From Marivirga lumbricoides (GTDB lineage Bacteria; Bacteroidota; Bacteroidia; Cytophagales; Cyclobacteriaceae): a stretch of DNA of 64,000 nucleotides. Made by a program: the position numbers and the translations under genes. The stretch is taken from contig NZ_BMEC01000010.1 of the NCBI RefSeq assembly GCF_014636295.1, positions 1-64,000 of the forward strand, read 5' to 3'. The notes under the pieces were generated by a model. It searched no databases. It had not been told where the DNA came from and saw nothing but the letters and a program-made list of their open reading frames with translations. Below, one piece after another: positions 16,842 to 27,101 of this stretch (position 1 is its first letter; the number at the start of each line of letters is the position of its first letter).

Positions 16842-18861
16842 CCTTAAGAGTCAGCTTCATTTTAAGTGATTTGGCTTTTAGAAGTAGTAGGCTTGTGACC
16901 CCATCTAATTCATTTTTCAGTGGATAGTTAGCAGTTAAAACCTCAGTTTTGACTTTGTCTGTTTGATGCGTAACAGAGACCCCCGAGCTTTTCTCCAGTG
17001 TGTGCCATTTATGTTTATTTGAATATTTCTTAAGGATTCCTGATGGATAACTGCTCAATAGAAATTTTCCTTTGAGATTAGCCAGAGTAATCAAGAGCTC
17101 TTCAAAGTCCTTTTCTGAATAACCTTTGTAATGTCCCATATCGGAATTAAAGTAAGGAGGGTCACAATAGAAGAAACTATCTTCAGTATCCCTGCTTTTG
17201 ATTACAGTAATAGCATCATTACATTCCATGTCTACCATTTCCAAGCGATCTTTAATGGCCTTCGTAAACGCAAGTTTTTTATTTAAAAATCGCTTCTGAG
17301 TGCCATTCGATTTCCGTTCGTAGGCATACCCTCCAAATATCCTTGCGGAGAAGCTCATATTGGTCTGCACCCAAAATGCCCAGGCCCTTTGAACAGCATC
17401 CAGCTTTTCTGGATTCTTCAGCATATCATGAGTCTCTTTATGCACCTGCCTGCTATGTGGAGTGCTTTTTATCAGTTTCTCCAATTTGTTGAAATCACTG
17501 TGGCAAACGCGGTAGAAGTTCACTACTTCTCCGTTTAAGTCGTTGATGACCTCCATTTCAGAAGGCTGTTTGGCGAAGAAAACCGCAGCACCTCCTACAA
17601 AAGGTTCACAGTATAATCTGTGATCCGGGATCAGGGAAAGAATGAGACTTACCAGTCGTTGTTTCCCTCCGTAATAGGTAATAGGTGTCCTCACAAAGTC
17701 TAAACCTTCAAGATTTGGTTCTACTAATCCCTTCTCTTTAGCTAGACTCTTTTGTATGTTTAATCCTACGGCTTCCACCACAGCTACGCTCACTGCATTG
17801 CCAAGAAGCTGATACCTCCTGCTGTCACTTATTTCTTTCAACTCACCATCAAAGATTCCTTTGCTTGTCCAGTCATCAGGGAACCCCTGCAATCTCTCAC
17901 ATTCCAAAGGAGTAAACCTTCTGATAGTTTCCATGTTCGTAAGCAAATTTTCACTTTCTGTGTTAGTAGTAAGCGCTCCGGTAATGCCATCTTGCCTTAC
18001 TTCAAAACCTCTCTCCCTGAATGGAGCATAATCAATGCCTTTCTTCTGGTTAGCGCGCCTGATTGCCTTTGCTTTTTCGGTTCTTACAGATCGCATTGGA
18101 TGCCATTTCTCCAACAGGAAATTATGGTCATCCGCTTTGGTAATGCAGTTAGAAATACCTGCTTTTCTAATGTTCAGATTCTCTCCCTTTTCGTACTTTT
18201 TACCTCTTAAGGTTAAGATATAGGGTGAATAGTTCCCGCTATCACCCACTTTAGTACTTATTGTTGGAGCAATGTTGGCTTGTGAGAGGCTTTCATTGCT
18301 TTTTTTAATCGCACTATGGCTCTGTCCGATAGGAAATACTTCGGGTCTGGCTTGGGTTCTAAGAGATCCGACAAGGTACACCCGCTCTCTGTTTTGGGGT
18401 AGAAACCAGGCAGTATTAAGCAGTTGCCATTGGATGTCATAAAGCCCAAGGTCGGCAAACGCTCGCAATACGATTTCAAAGTCTTTGCCCTGGTTACTGG
18501 AAAAAAGTCCTTTGACGTTTTCAAAGATAAACAAACTGGGCTTGAGTTCATTGATGATTCTAACTGCTTCAAAAAAGAGCCGGCTTCTTTTTCCTTTGAT
18601 GCCTTTCCTTTTTCCAGCAATGGATAGATCCTGGCATGGAGATCCGAAAGTGATAATGTCTGGTTTTTCGATGCTTCCTTTCTTGATTTCTTCAACTGCT
18701 CCTGCATAAATGGCATTTTTGAAATTGTAATGATAATTGGCAATAGCGTATTTGTCTATCTCACTGAAGTAGTGTTTTCGGAATCTCATTCCGGCAGCAG
18801 AGAGTCCTTTAGGGAAACCTCCTATGCCGCTAAAGAGGTCAAGCAAGATGAGGTCACTCAT
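16825..18861 (-). CDS. Fused DNA methyltransferase: C5-cytosine (N-term) plus N6-adenine D12 class (C-term)
   Basis: 678 aa encoding two complete methyltransferases. Residues 1-370 are a C5-cytosine enzyme: LFSGIGG (9-15), GSPCQDLS with catalytic C76, ENV (114-116), QNRER (156-160), and motifs IX-X RLQGFPDDW and QLLGNAV. Residues 387-655 are a Dam/D12-class adenine enzyme: YYGGKQR (396-402), EPFVGGAA (419-426) and DPPYF (567-571). Both active sites look intact. No restriction enzyme is adjacent, so it is likely an orphan protective methylase of the mobile element. It overlaps RadC by 4 bases (ATGA). The recognition sequences are unknown. Confidence 0.9.
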   Translation of the reverse strand: MSDLILLDLFSGIGGFPKGLSAAGMRFRKHYFSEIDKYAIANYHYNFKNAIYAGAVEEIKKGSIEKPDIITFGSPCQDLSIAGKRKGIKGKRSRLFFEAVRIINELKPSLFIFENVKGLFSSNQGKDFEIVLRAFADLGLYDIQWQLLNTAWFLPQNRERVYLVGSLRTQARPEVFPIGQSHSAIKKSNESLSQANIAPTISTKVGDSGNYSPYILTLRGKKYEKGENLNIRKAGISNCITKADDHNFLLEKWHPMRSVRTEKAKAIRRANQKKGIDYAPFRERGFEVRQDGITGALTTNTESENLLTNMETIRRFTPLECERLQGFPDDWTSKGIFDGELKEISDSRRYQLLGNAVSVAVVEAVGLNIQKSLAKEKGLVEPNLEGLDFVRTPITYYGGKQRLVSLILSLIPDHRLYCEPFVGGAAVFFAKQPSEMEVINDLNGEVVNFYRVCHSDFNKLEKLIKSTPHSRQVHKETHDMLKNPEKLDAVQRAWAFWVQTNMSFSARIFGGYAYERKSNGTQKRFLNKKLAFTKAIKDRLEMVDMECNDAITVIKSRDTEDSFFYCDPPYFNSDMGHYKGYSEKDFEELLITLANLKGKFLLSSYPSGILKKYSNKHKWHTLEKSSGVSVTHQTDKVKTEVLTANYPLKNELDGVTSLLLLKAKSLKMKLTLKDHLIL

Positions 18862-19376
18862 AATATTCCCTCGTCAGAAAATGAGAAGTAACTTTCTTTT
18901 GTCACAATCAAGTGATCTAGCAAACTGATCTCATGCAAGTCACCTATCTGCTTGATCTTCCTCGTGATTTTGATATCCGAACTGCTCGGTTTTAAAGTGC
19001 CTGATGGATGATTATGGGCGATAATGATGCCACTGGACAAACTCTTTAAAGCAATGGCAAAAATGATTCTGGGATCGGCTACCGTTCCGGCAATTCCCCC
19101 CTTTGAATGGCGATAGTATCCAATTACGCTGTTTTTCCTATCCAGGTAAATGACATTAAAGAACTCCTGGGCTTCGATACTTCCTCTACGATATTGGGAA
19201 CGAATAAAATTAGCAGCATCTTTGGAAGATTTGACATTGCCCAACACTCTTTTGCCCTTATTGTAACTAAGTTTAATTTCAGGAATTAAATTGGCTTTGA
19301 ATTGTCCGGCAATTCCTGAAAGTTCACCCATTAGCAGCTGGGCTTTCCTTTCCTTCTTGTAATATTTGCCAGCCAC
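18858..19376 (-). CDS. radC: RadC-like JAB/MPN domain protein
   Basis: 172 aa, with GTG as the start. The C-terminal two thirds are a JAMM/MPN fold: SIEAQEFFNVIYLDRKN, SLSSGIIIAHNHPSG (the HxHP zinc site at 121-124) and SSDIKITRKI with the downstream Asp (134). The N-terminal helix-hairpin-helix of chromosomal RadC is missing, which is typical of RadC copies on plasmids, integrative elements and prophages. The start overlaps the stop of the upstream 54-aa gene by one base (TAGTG), and the end overlaps the methyltransferase by four. The true role of RadC is not settled; anti-restriction or recombination functions have been suggested. Confidence 0.85.
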   Translation of the reverse strand: MAGKYYKKERKAQLLMGELSGIAGQFKANLIPEIKLSYNKGKRVLGNVKSSKDAANFIRSQYRRGSIEAQEFFNVIYLDRKNSVIGYYRHSKGGIAGTVADPRIIFAIALKSLSSGIIIAHNHPSGTLKPSSSDIKITRKIKQIGDLHEISLLDHLIVTKESYFSFSDEGIL

Positions 19377-19540
19377 TACAACTTACCTTCTTTCTTCAGT
19401 TCTTTAGTTGCGCGTTGAATGGCTTTTGTCCAGGCTTCACCAGCCTTTCTGGTGCGCTTTGCATGACGGCTGATTATCGTTACTCTTTGTGTGTTGGCTG
19501 ACTTCCCTGAAGTAGACTTACTCTTTCTCTTATATTTCAT
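19376..19540 (-). CDS. 54-aa highly basic protein
   Basis: It starts MKYKRKSKSTSGKSANTQR and is full of Lys and Arg, which suggests nucleic-acid binding. It is the first gene of the early operon and is coupled to radC by a one-base overlap (TAGTG). Its start codon sits inside a short palindrome (19540-19561). No family recognised. It is a reasonable candidate for a DNA-compacting or regulatory peptide, by composition only. Confidence 0.55.
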   Translation of the reverse strand: MKYKRKSKSTSGKSANTQRVTIISRHAKRTRKAGEAWTKAIQRATKELKKEGKL

Positions 19541-19561
19541 CTTACCGTTTTGGTGGTAAGA
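19540..19561. promoter_or_regulatory. Palindrome at the head of the early operon
   Basis: TCTTACC (19540-19546) and GGTAAGA (19555-19561) are perfect 7-bp arms flanking an 8-base spacer, directly at the start codon of the 54-aa gene. A repressor bound here would block the early operon. The remaining 290 bases to 19851 contain no gene I can support. Confidence 0.4.
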
Positions 19562-19851
19562 TTAGGAAAGTTGAGAAATGCGATTTCGGGTTAGTTCGGG
19601 ATAAGACAGTATTGCAATTATGAACTAAAGTTATTTCTTTAAATTATAGTTTTAACAAGATAGGAAGCAAAAAGAATTGTGAACTCCTAAACTGCCCATC
19701 ATTAAGCCATTTCTTCTCAACATGGAAGAGGAAAGATCTTGTTCAGAGATGATATGAAAGTCTTTACGACTAAGGGGAAAATATGATACGTCATACATGG
19801 ATAAAAAATGACATAAGGAGACAAAGAACAACTAGTTCTCATGCCTTAAAT

Positions 19852-22800
19852 TTAGGAGTCCGCTTGATCAGTGACATTATTTGCAGATTGCCTAAACCGA
19901 TCATCTTTTAACAGCTGATCAAATATTTTTATACTCTTTTCTTTATATCTATAGTCTGACTCTCCCACACTTCTAAGACTATTGTAGGCTCCTAATAAAA
20001 TTTTTACAGGGTCATCATTATAGTAACCACTTTTTGATATATCAGGTTTGTCATAATTTTTAAATTGAGAAAGTAGATCAATACACTCTTTAGGGTACTT
20101 TTTTGCATTAGATAATAAGTACTCGTAGAAGTAATGAGGAGAGCGTTTTACAACGTTGGATTTGGAGTATTTCACTAGTAAAGGGTGAATCTTCATAAAA
20201 CAATCTTCTCCTTTATCTTTTAAATGTAAGAAAGCTGTAGAGTACTCCTGTATAACTTTCTCATCTTTGCTATCCAAAAATTGTAGAAATAGCTTTTCAG
20301 CTCTTTTTCTCGATATAGGATTTTCGTTGAATAAATTATGGATTGCAACATCAACCATTTTTGATCGAGCCTCTTCGTTTTTCTTTAAGAATTTTTTCAA
20401 AAGACCATAGCATTGTTGCTGATCGTCAATCCATAGCAATGCCAGAATAACAGCCGAATCTCCATGCATTTCTTTGTGATCTAAAGACGTTTTAAAGTAG
20501 GGTTCAAGCTCTTTGAAAAAGTATTCTGCAAGGCATTGAGCGCTTCTAAGTGTGTGTTTTAGTACCTCAATTTCATTTTGTTCTGTCACTCGCAATAATA
20601 CCTTTAGTGTTCTTTCCTTATCAAGATCCATAAGGTAGTGGAGCTGTGGCATTAATGTAGCTTTAACTCCAACACTAAAATCGTCAAGTACTCTATCAAC
20701 AGTATCAAATACCAAATCTCTATGGTCAGGATAAGAGAATAAATAAGGTATTTTGCTAACGGCTAAACCTCTTACTGTATTAATTCCATATTGAATGGAA
20801 TTTTCTAATTCTTCTTTATCAGCAGGGTCTTCATGGTTAAGTGCAGTATTACATAAGAAAGTGATTACCTCATCATCACAATTCTTTGTATTAATAAGGT
20901 AACTGATTAGCAATAGAAGCATCCTGATATTTGAACTATCAAGGCGAAGATTTAGTGCTTTTTTAAACAATTTCTTAAATTCATTAGTATCATATTCACC
21001 TTTTACTAGGCCATCTAGTCCAGAGATTATATAATTATGATCAACTTTATCCTCTTCAATCAACCTTTCAATCAACGCAGCAAAATATTGAGGTCTTTCG
21101 GCCACTTGTTTTTCAAAAGCCCTTGAATGCTCTACTTTTGAGCCATTCAAAGGACCATTACCATGAAATTGCTCTTCATCATACTGCATGAATGAATTTT
21201 CCCATTGTTCGAAATTCATGTTTTCATAGGCAGAAGAAGAAAGAGGTGGAGGAACTGCTCTCAAAACACTACCTTGTGGTTTGTCTTCTTTAAATTGACC
21301 GAATTTTCGTTCGAGTTCTTGATATACTTTTTTTATCAATGGCTGGTTAATCAATAAATTATGTGGAATAGCACAGAGATACTCATATTTAATCCCTCCT
21401 GACCAGCGCAGGTAATGATACTTTTTTCCTTCTCTATTGATATAGACTTTGCAATCCCTCTCTGGTAAAATACTAAGCACTAAATCATTGACCTTTTGCC
21501 TTTGTTCATCTGTAAAGTGTGCGTACGATTTCGAAATGAGCTGCCTTACATAAAACCCTGCTTTGGATGAAATCTCAAAGCCTCCCTTATCTGAATATGA
21601 CTTTAGTAATTCGACAATTAATTCTTTGTGTGTTTCAGGTTGATCTTGTAAACTAATAATTAATATCACAAGAATGGTTAATGAATGATCATTCAAGTGA
21701 TCACTAACAAACTCTTTGTATTTATTAGGATTTTGGAAGTATAACTGCTTGCTTTTATCGATCAAAAGCTGAAGGACTTCTTCATAGTCATTACGATTTG
21801 ATCCAGGATATGAGAAAAAATAAGGTAAGTCAAAATTTAGTTTCAACTCATTTTCATTATTTAGCTTTCTTTTATTTATTGACTTTACCAAATTGAGTGT
21901 GAAATCAAAAGACTGCTCAAGATCAATCTCAAAAATCTTTTTAAATAGTTCAGAATCATCATAGCTCAACTTAGGTTTATCGTAGAGGGTTTTCTGTGAT
22001 TTGATCTTCTTTGTTAAGTATTCACCATAAACTTTTAAGGTCCAATTAAGATTTTCTCTTGAAGCATCTTCTAAGATAGAATAAAAGCCATGGGTGTCTT
22101 TTACAATTTCATCATCAGCATACTTTTCGAACAAATGAGTAGCTAAAGGGTGATCCCACTTTTTGATAAAATATAATAGCCTAAAAATAAGCATGGCTTT
22201 ATCTGTAAATTCAGGAAGGTCAAAAAGAATCTGAAGTATTTGCTGCCTGCAAGTGGGAAGCAGCCTTTTAAAGAGATTAAATAGCTGATTTAATCGAACT
22301 TCAGTTGTTTTATTTTGCTTTTTAAGTACATGTAGGCCAAAGCTATTGAATGCCTTTGTAAAAGGTTCTTCTGAGATCAGTTTTTTCAACTCTCCACTTT
22401 CATTTAGAAAGTCCAACCAAGAAGATGTGTTTATTGCCTCCATAAAAATGTCTTTCCAAATTTTATTTGATAGAATCTTTCGCCTTACGAAATTCTTTTC
22501 AGAATCATTTGGATCTTCTCTATACCCCAGTTCTGTAACAAGTAGGACTTTTATTTGGAACCGGAATTTAGAATACTCTAAAACCCTTTGCAGGATTTTT
22601 ATATATTTCTCTAAATCATGATCTCGCAAGAAGCTCATAATCATCTTAAGGCTCGCTCTTATGTATAGTCCTTGATGATTACTTAAGATGTATTTCTCTA
22701 TGGATTGCCCACTATCAACAAATTGTTTTGCGAAGCAATAATCAAAAAATGTTTGATGAAAAAACTGAATTTCACCCTTCGATTCTACTAAAAGACCATT

Positions 22801-24189
22801 ACTTTTTAGGTACTCAACTGAGGTGAAATACTTTTGATCAATTTTAAATTTGGAAAGGTTGATGCTGGAGGTTTTGTACATGTGAGAAGCGATTTCGTAA
22901 AGAGCTTCCTTACACAATGAACCATGCGTATATTTAGTGATTTTTTGATGCCAAAGCTCATTGTACAAGTCATGTAAAGTTTGAATACCGTCCAAGGTTT
23001 GGTTTCCTGAACTGACTTTACATAGTACGTTCAGGTGATGAGGTACCCGAATTAACTCTAATAGTTTAGGATTTATTTGTTCCTGGTCTATTTTCTTCTC
23101 CTTCAGAACCTGCTGCACATCTTGTGGATCAAGAACCCCAACTTTTATGCTTTTTTGATTAGATATGTTGCGTAGAGAAGTGTCGTAATTAAGGTCATAA
23201 GTTCTGACAGATATAATAATTCTTACGTCACTTATGGAAGCGAAAGAATTGATAAGTGAAAGAAATGAATCAAGATATTCTCTCTTTGCGGACATGGATT
23301 GTGAGAGTGCATCAAGTTGGTCAATCAATATAATTACGGAATCATTCGTAACAGCAAGTGTTTCTACTAGTATTTCAATAGGGAGGTCAAAATCCAATTG
23401 CTCCTGAAGCTCCTTTTTGGTTTTGGGATAATATTTATCCGCCTTAATACCTAAAACAGGAATTTTTGTACTATTTAGCTCGTCATACAGATCTTTAATA
23501 ATAACACTCTTACCATATCCAGCATTACCTTCCAAAAGTATAATTCCTTTCTCAGCCTTGCCTAGTGGTTTTTTGATCCACTTCAATAATTGTCTTGTCT
23601 CTTTACGAGGAATATGAGAATCCACCAGACCTTCGAAATATTGATTAATATTTTGAAGTTGAAAAGATGATAACTTAAACTTTTCTAATATCTCTTTTGA
23701 TGAGGGTAAGGTAAGTCGAGAGAAATAACGATTGTAAATACGTTGATTCTCAGGTTGTGAAAGTTGGATCTTCAATTGACTTGGCACTTTCCAAACTAGA
23801 TTAATGTCTAGCTTTTTAGCCTCATCCTCTATTTCGATTTGTATTTGTGACTTTTTCTGATTGGGGAAAGGACTTTCTGCAAATGGTTGGTTAATGTAGA
23901 ACAAAACCTTTGTTAATTCAGAGTTTTTCTTTTTCGCACTTTGAAAAGCCTCAATCAACTTTGATTTCCTTTTTGATGGTTTGACTTTAAGGAATTTTGC
24001 TTGAAATCCTATATAATCGTCTCCAATTTTTATAGGGTCAGCTTCAATACCCGTTTGGTTTTCGTAGGAATGAATACCAAATGGTCGGTTGTGCTCTTGA
24101 CAAAACAACTCATATGCAAGAGCTTCAAAAGCATCTTGTTCTTTGCCAGAGAATTTCTCCTGAAAAATCGCCCATTTTAGTTCTATCAT
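19852..24189 (-). CDS. Avs-like STAND ATPase with N-terminal Mrr-type nuclease
   Basis: 1445 aa. Residues about 10-140 look like a PD-(D/E)xK nuclease of the Mrr kind: GIEADPIKI with acidic D51, then GFQAKFL with Q63-x-K65. Residues 200-480 form a STAND NTPase: Walker A GNAGYGKS (221-228), Walker B SVIILIDQLDAL (284-295), and RIIISVRTYDL as sensor strand. The remaining 950 residues are helical repeats, the sensor arm in this class. Antiviral STAND (Avs) proteins recognise a phage protein and unleash their nuclease. Here the gene overlaps an SF1 helicase by 4 bases (ATGA) and so belongs to a three-gene operon, which is unusual for Avs. The family placement is by architecture. Confidence 0.75.
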   Translation of the reverse strand: MIELKWAIFQEKFSGKEQDAFEALAYELFCQEHNRPFGIHSYENQTGIEADPIKIGDDYIGFQAKFLKVKPSKRKSKLIEAFQSAKKKNSELTKVLFYINQPFAESPFPNQKKSQIQIEIEDEAKKLDINLVWKVPSQLKIQLSQPENQRIYNRYFSRLTLPSSKEILEKFKLSSFQLQNINQYFEGLVDSHIPRKETRQLLKWIKKPLGKAEKGIILLEGNAGYGKSVIIKDLYDELNSTKIPVLGIKADKYYPKTKKELQEQLDFDLPIEILVETLAVTNDSVIILIDQLDALSQSMSAKREYLDSFLSLINSFASISDVRIIISVRTYDLNYDTSLRNISNQKSIKVGVLDPQDVQQVLKEKKIDQEQINPKLLELIRVPHHLNVLCKVSSGNQTLDGIQTLHDLYNELWHQKITKYTHGSLCKEALYEIASHMYKTSSINLSKFKIDQKYFTSVEYLKSNGLLVESKGEIQFFHQTFFDYCFAKQFVDSGQSIEKYILSNHQGLYIRASLKMIMSFLRDHDLEKYIKILQRVLEYSKFRFQIKVLLVTELGYREDPNDSEKNFVRRKILSNKIWKDIFMEAINTSSWLDFLNESGELKKLISEEPFTKAFNSFGLHVLKKQNKTTEVRLNQLFNLFKRLLPTCRQQILQILFDLPEFTDKAMLIFRLLYFIKKWDHPLATHLFEKYADDEIVKDTHGFYSILEDASRENLNWTLKVYGEYLTKKIKSQKTLYDKPKLSYDDSELFKKIFEIDLEQSFDFTLNLVKSINKRKLNNENELKLNFDLPYFFSYPGSNRNDYEEVLQLLIDKSKQLYFQNPNKYKEFVSDHLNDHSLTILVILIISLQDQPETHKELIVELLKSYSDKGGFEISSKAGFYVRQLISKSYAHFTDEQRQKVNDLVLSILPERDCKVYINREGKKYHYLRWSGGIKYEYLCAIPHNLLINQPLIKKVYQELERKFGQFKEDKPQGSVLRAVPPPLSSSAYENMNFEQWENSFMQYDEEQFHGNGPLNGSKVEHSRAFEKQVAERPQYFAALIERLIEEDKVDHNYIISGLDGLVKGEYDTNEFKKLFKKALNLRLDSSNIRMLLLLISYLINTKNCDDEVITFLCNTALNHEDPADKEELENSIQYGINTVRGLAVSKIPYLFSYPDHRDLVFDTVDRVLDDFSVGVKATLMPQLHYLMDLDKERTLKVLLRVTEQNEIEVLKHTLRSAQCLAEYFFKELEPYFKTSLDHKEMHGDSAVILALLWIDDQQQCYGLLKKFLKKNEEARSKMVDVAIHNLFNENPISRKRAEKLFLQFLDSKDEKVIQEYSTAFLHLKDKGEDCFMKIHPLLVKYSKSNVVKRSPHYFYEYLLSNAKKYPKECIDLLSQFKNYDKPDISKSGYYNDDPVKILLGAYNSLRSVGESDYRYKEKSIKIFDQLLKDDRFRQSANNVTDQADS

Positions 24190-27101
24190 TCTGCTGAAAT
24201 ATTTTTTCCCTTTGTCTTCAAATATCTCATGAGCATTCCCGAAGGAGTCGATGATTTCTGATCATAAATTGAAGTATCACCAAACAATAAAAAGCTATCT
24301 TTGGCTCTTGAAACTGCCACATTAAGCATATTTACCCCACGATCAAAAAAGAAAGACCTACCTTCTTCATTTGAAGCATAAACTGGCGAAAATATAATTA
24401 TTGATCTCTCAGCACCTTGTAAGGCATGTACTGTACCAATGGTAAGCTTTTTAGTATCGAACCCTGCTGTCTTAATTATATTTTTAAGCAAATGTTTTTG
24501 AGAGGCAAAAGGAGTAATAATACCAATGTGCTCCTCCAATTTTTTCTCTGGATTTTTCGAATCGAAGTAAAAGTTATTAATCAGGTCGTGATTTTCAAGA
24601 AGCCAATTAGCAATTGCAATTGCCTCTTCTTCATTGAGTCGACTCCCATTTTCACTTATTGAATTTCCCAAGATGTCAATGAATCCCATTGCAGGTAAAG
24701 GAGGTTTTACTTCATGTTTAGCATATGACCCACGCATTGGCTTAAGCAAACCATGATAGGCTAAGTTGTTGCAGAAGTCAATAATTTCATTATAGCATCT
24801 GCGATGCTCCACCAACATCATTCCTCTAGCTTCTTTTACCGCAGCATGATAATATGAGGCGTTTTGTGCAAGCTTCATTATACTTCCTGCACTAGCAGTA
24901 AATCCTTTTTCATCTAAGTCATCAAATTTATTTTCTAAGGTCAAAAGCTTAAACTTAGATAGATTACTATGGTCTATTGGTTTTGGAATTTTCCAGATAG
25001 GATCTATTTGTTTAATATCTCCAACCACCAGTGCTTTTTTGGCCAGGGCGAAAGAAGCAGCACCTACTTCAGGAGTTACTTGACCTGCTTCATCCACAAT
25101 TAGCAAATCAACAAAGTTTAGAAGTGGAAATTGGTTAAGAGTGTTTTTTTCTCCGTATTTTTTATAGCTAAAGAATTTAGGTAGCATATAAAATGTGGAA
25201 ACGAAGCAAGGAGTTAACATAGCATATCGCTTATACCTTCTAATCATATCAGGTTCCATACTTTTCCAATGTATGTTTTCTGTAACTACTTGATCAGCTT
25301 CCAAAATCCATCTTCCTTCCCAATAATGTGTGGCTAGAAGGAATGCTTCGTGTCGAAGCCCCAGATCGAGTTCATCGAATAATGAAGGAGGGTTCGATTC
25401 AAGAGCATTGGATGATTTCAGATTAGACCATTGGTCATCAAGTGAAATGACTTTGTTTAGCAAATCGAGTTTCTGTAGAAGAATTTCTTCAATCTGGTTT
25501 ATATCATTATAATCTGGACTGAAAATCTGTAATTTCGAAGATTGAAATAATCGTTTATAGGGAATGGCTCTTTTCTCTTTGAAGAATTTCAGGAATGAAA
25601 AAAGTACTAGCCAGAAAGACTCTGATTCTTTAATGACGTAGTAAGCCTCCAAAAGTCGAGACACTTCAGAAGCTTCCATATTTATAGCTTGTCTATCCAA
25701 AGCATTACATTTAAAAAAGATGGAAGACTTTGTTGAAGAGTAAGTTTCCAGTAGATTCAGAATTTCAAGATAATTCTTCCATCCGTGCTGAATCTTTTTC
25801 AGTCGATTATCTAATAACTTTAGCTTACCTTGGAGGTAATTAGTGGCAGATTCAACATCATCAAAGGATTCGCCGAAATGAATCTCAGCTTTTTCAATAA
25901 AGAACTCTTTTGCCTTATCAATATATTCTGGTTTTTCTATTGTTGATGGAAGGCCTTCTCTATTAATTTGAGCATAATGAACTCCATCGTTAGGAATCAT
26001 GGATGATGAGGGTAGGTAAAGAGCATAACTGTTAATATCCGGAAGCCACCTTTCGGATAATAGTTTATGGGTAGAATCAGCCTTACTAAAGCTTTCGATA
26101 ATATTTGTGACAGCCTGATTATTAGTAGAACTTGCAACCATTATAAAAGGATCTTTGCCCATAATGGCAGCTTTCACATATTCATGTGCCACCACACTTT
26201 GCAATAAAGTAGTTTTACCTGTTCCTGGTGGCCCATTTACCGCCATTAAATCACCATTTTCAAGAGAATTGTAGTGAATTAGGCTCTGTCTTTGTGTAAA
26301 TGATAAAGGAAATTTATTTCCCATCTGACCCAGATGCTTGTACATGATACTTGGCCAGTTATTTTCAGGAATGAGAGATTTGATAATTGGGCAGTTTGTG
26401 ATGCTGAGCTTTGATAAAAGAGCTGGGATTCTTTCTTCCTCTAATAACTGGTCATAGAGCTTAATGATACCATCACCTGCACCATCCATTTTCTCATCAA
26501 GAGCTACTATAGTTTCATTTTTGATAGTTAGTTCATCTACTGAAAAAGAGCTAAGCTCCTGTCCAGTAACTTTTTCAAATATTGAGGTGATAAAAATCCA
26601 ATAGTCGGCCCAGTCTTCTATATCAGAGTTGCCCTCGCTCATAATCTGATCTACTTTTTCCACAGAGCTTAGAATTATCAATTGATCCTCTTTAACAGTA
26701 GGTTCCAGTACTTTTCTGATAAAGACAGGAAACTTGATATCAGGAATACTGAGGTAGCCATATCTATTTACACGGGCATTGAGCCAGAATGGATAAATGT
26801 TATCTCGTTCTGTTACCTTTTTCCCGTGTTCATATTTTGGAAGAATAGCGAACGGAGCTATGATTATTGAAATCTCACCTATCTCTATCCAATCATCATC
26901 ATCTCTATTTTCAATACCTTTTTCCCTATTTACTTTGAGTTCGTAATTATCGATTAGCAGGTTAACTTCCGCTGAGGGGAGAGTGCCTTTTTCAAGGTCG
27001 ACCCATTCAATTTTAAAATGATCCAATTTCTGAAGATTTTGCTCCATTCGTTCTCCATCCGCAAGGCTGTTACGCCAGTATTTTATGTAATTTTCAGTCA
27101 T
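24186..27101 (-). CDS. Superfamily 1 (Upf1/DNA2-like) helicase
   Basis: 971 aa. The N-terminal 260 residues form an unassigned beta-rich domain. A Q-motif-like SFTQRQSL (267-274) precedes Walker A NGPPGTGKTT (289-298). Motif II is LLIVDEAGQ, motif III VVGDIKQIDPIW, and motifs V-VI are IGTVHALQGAE and NVAVSRAKDSF. These mark an AAA_11/AAA_12 helicase. A 270-residue insertion between motifs I and II contains coiled segments. The gene overlaps both neighbours by 4 bases, so nuclease, helicase and STAND protein are made together. It probably unwinds or translocates on phage DNA or RNA for one or both nucleases. Confidence 0.85.
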   Translation of the reverse strand: MTENYIKYWRNSLADGERMEQNLQKLDHFKIEWVDLEKGTLPSAEVNLLIDNYELKVNREKGIENRDDDDWIEIGEISIIIAPFAILPKYEHGKKVTERDNIYPFWLNARVNRYGYLSIPDIKFPVFIRKVLEPTVKEDQLIILSSVEKVDQIMSEGNSDIEDWADYWIFITSIFEKVTGQELSSFSVDELTIKNETIVALDEKMDGAGDGIIKLYDQLLEEERIPALLSKLSITNCPIIKSLIPENNWPSIMYKHLGQMGNKFPLSFTQRQSLIHYNSLENGDLMAVNGPPGTGKTTLLQSVVAHEYVKAAIMGKDPFIMVASSTNNQAVTNIIESFSKADSTHKLLSERWLPDINSYALYLPSSSMIPNDGVHYAQINREGLPSTIEKPEYIDKAKEFFIEKAEIHFGESFDDVESATNYLQGKLKLLDNRLKKIQHGWKNYLEILNLLETYSSTKSSIFFKCNALDRQAINMEASEVSRLLEAYYVIKESESFWLVLFSFLKFFKEKRAIPYKRLFQSSKLQIFSPDYNDINQIEEILLQKLDLLNKVISLDDQWSNLKSSNALESNPPSLFDELDLGLRHEAFLLATHYWEGRWILEADQVVTENIHWKSMEPDMIRRYKRYAMLTPCFVSTFYMLPKFFSYKKYGEKNTLNQFPLLNFVDLLIVDEAGQVTPEVGAASFALAKKALVVGDIKQIDPIWKIPKPIDHSNLSKFKLLTLENKFDDLDEKGFTASAGSIMKLAQNASYYHAAVKEARGMMLVEHRRCYNEIIDFCNNLAYHGLLKPMRGSYAKHEVKPPLPAMGFIDILGNSISENGSRLNEEEAIAIANWLLENHDLINNFYFDSKNPEKKLEEHIGIITPFASQKHLLKNIIKTAGFDTKKLTIGTVHALQGAERSIIIFSPVYASNEEGRSFFFDRGVNMLNVAVSRAKDSFLLFGDTSIYDQKSSTPSGMLMRYLKTKGKNISAE

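Noticed and set aside
18258-18743. 161-aa frame inside the methyltransferase
   Set aside because: Same strand, other frame; the C5 methyltransferase motifs PCQ, ENV and QNRER lie in the longer frame.
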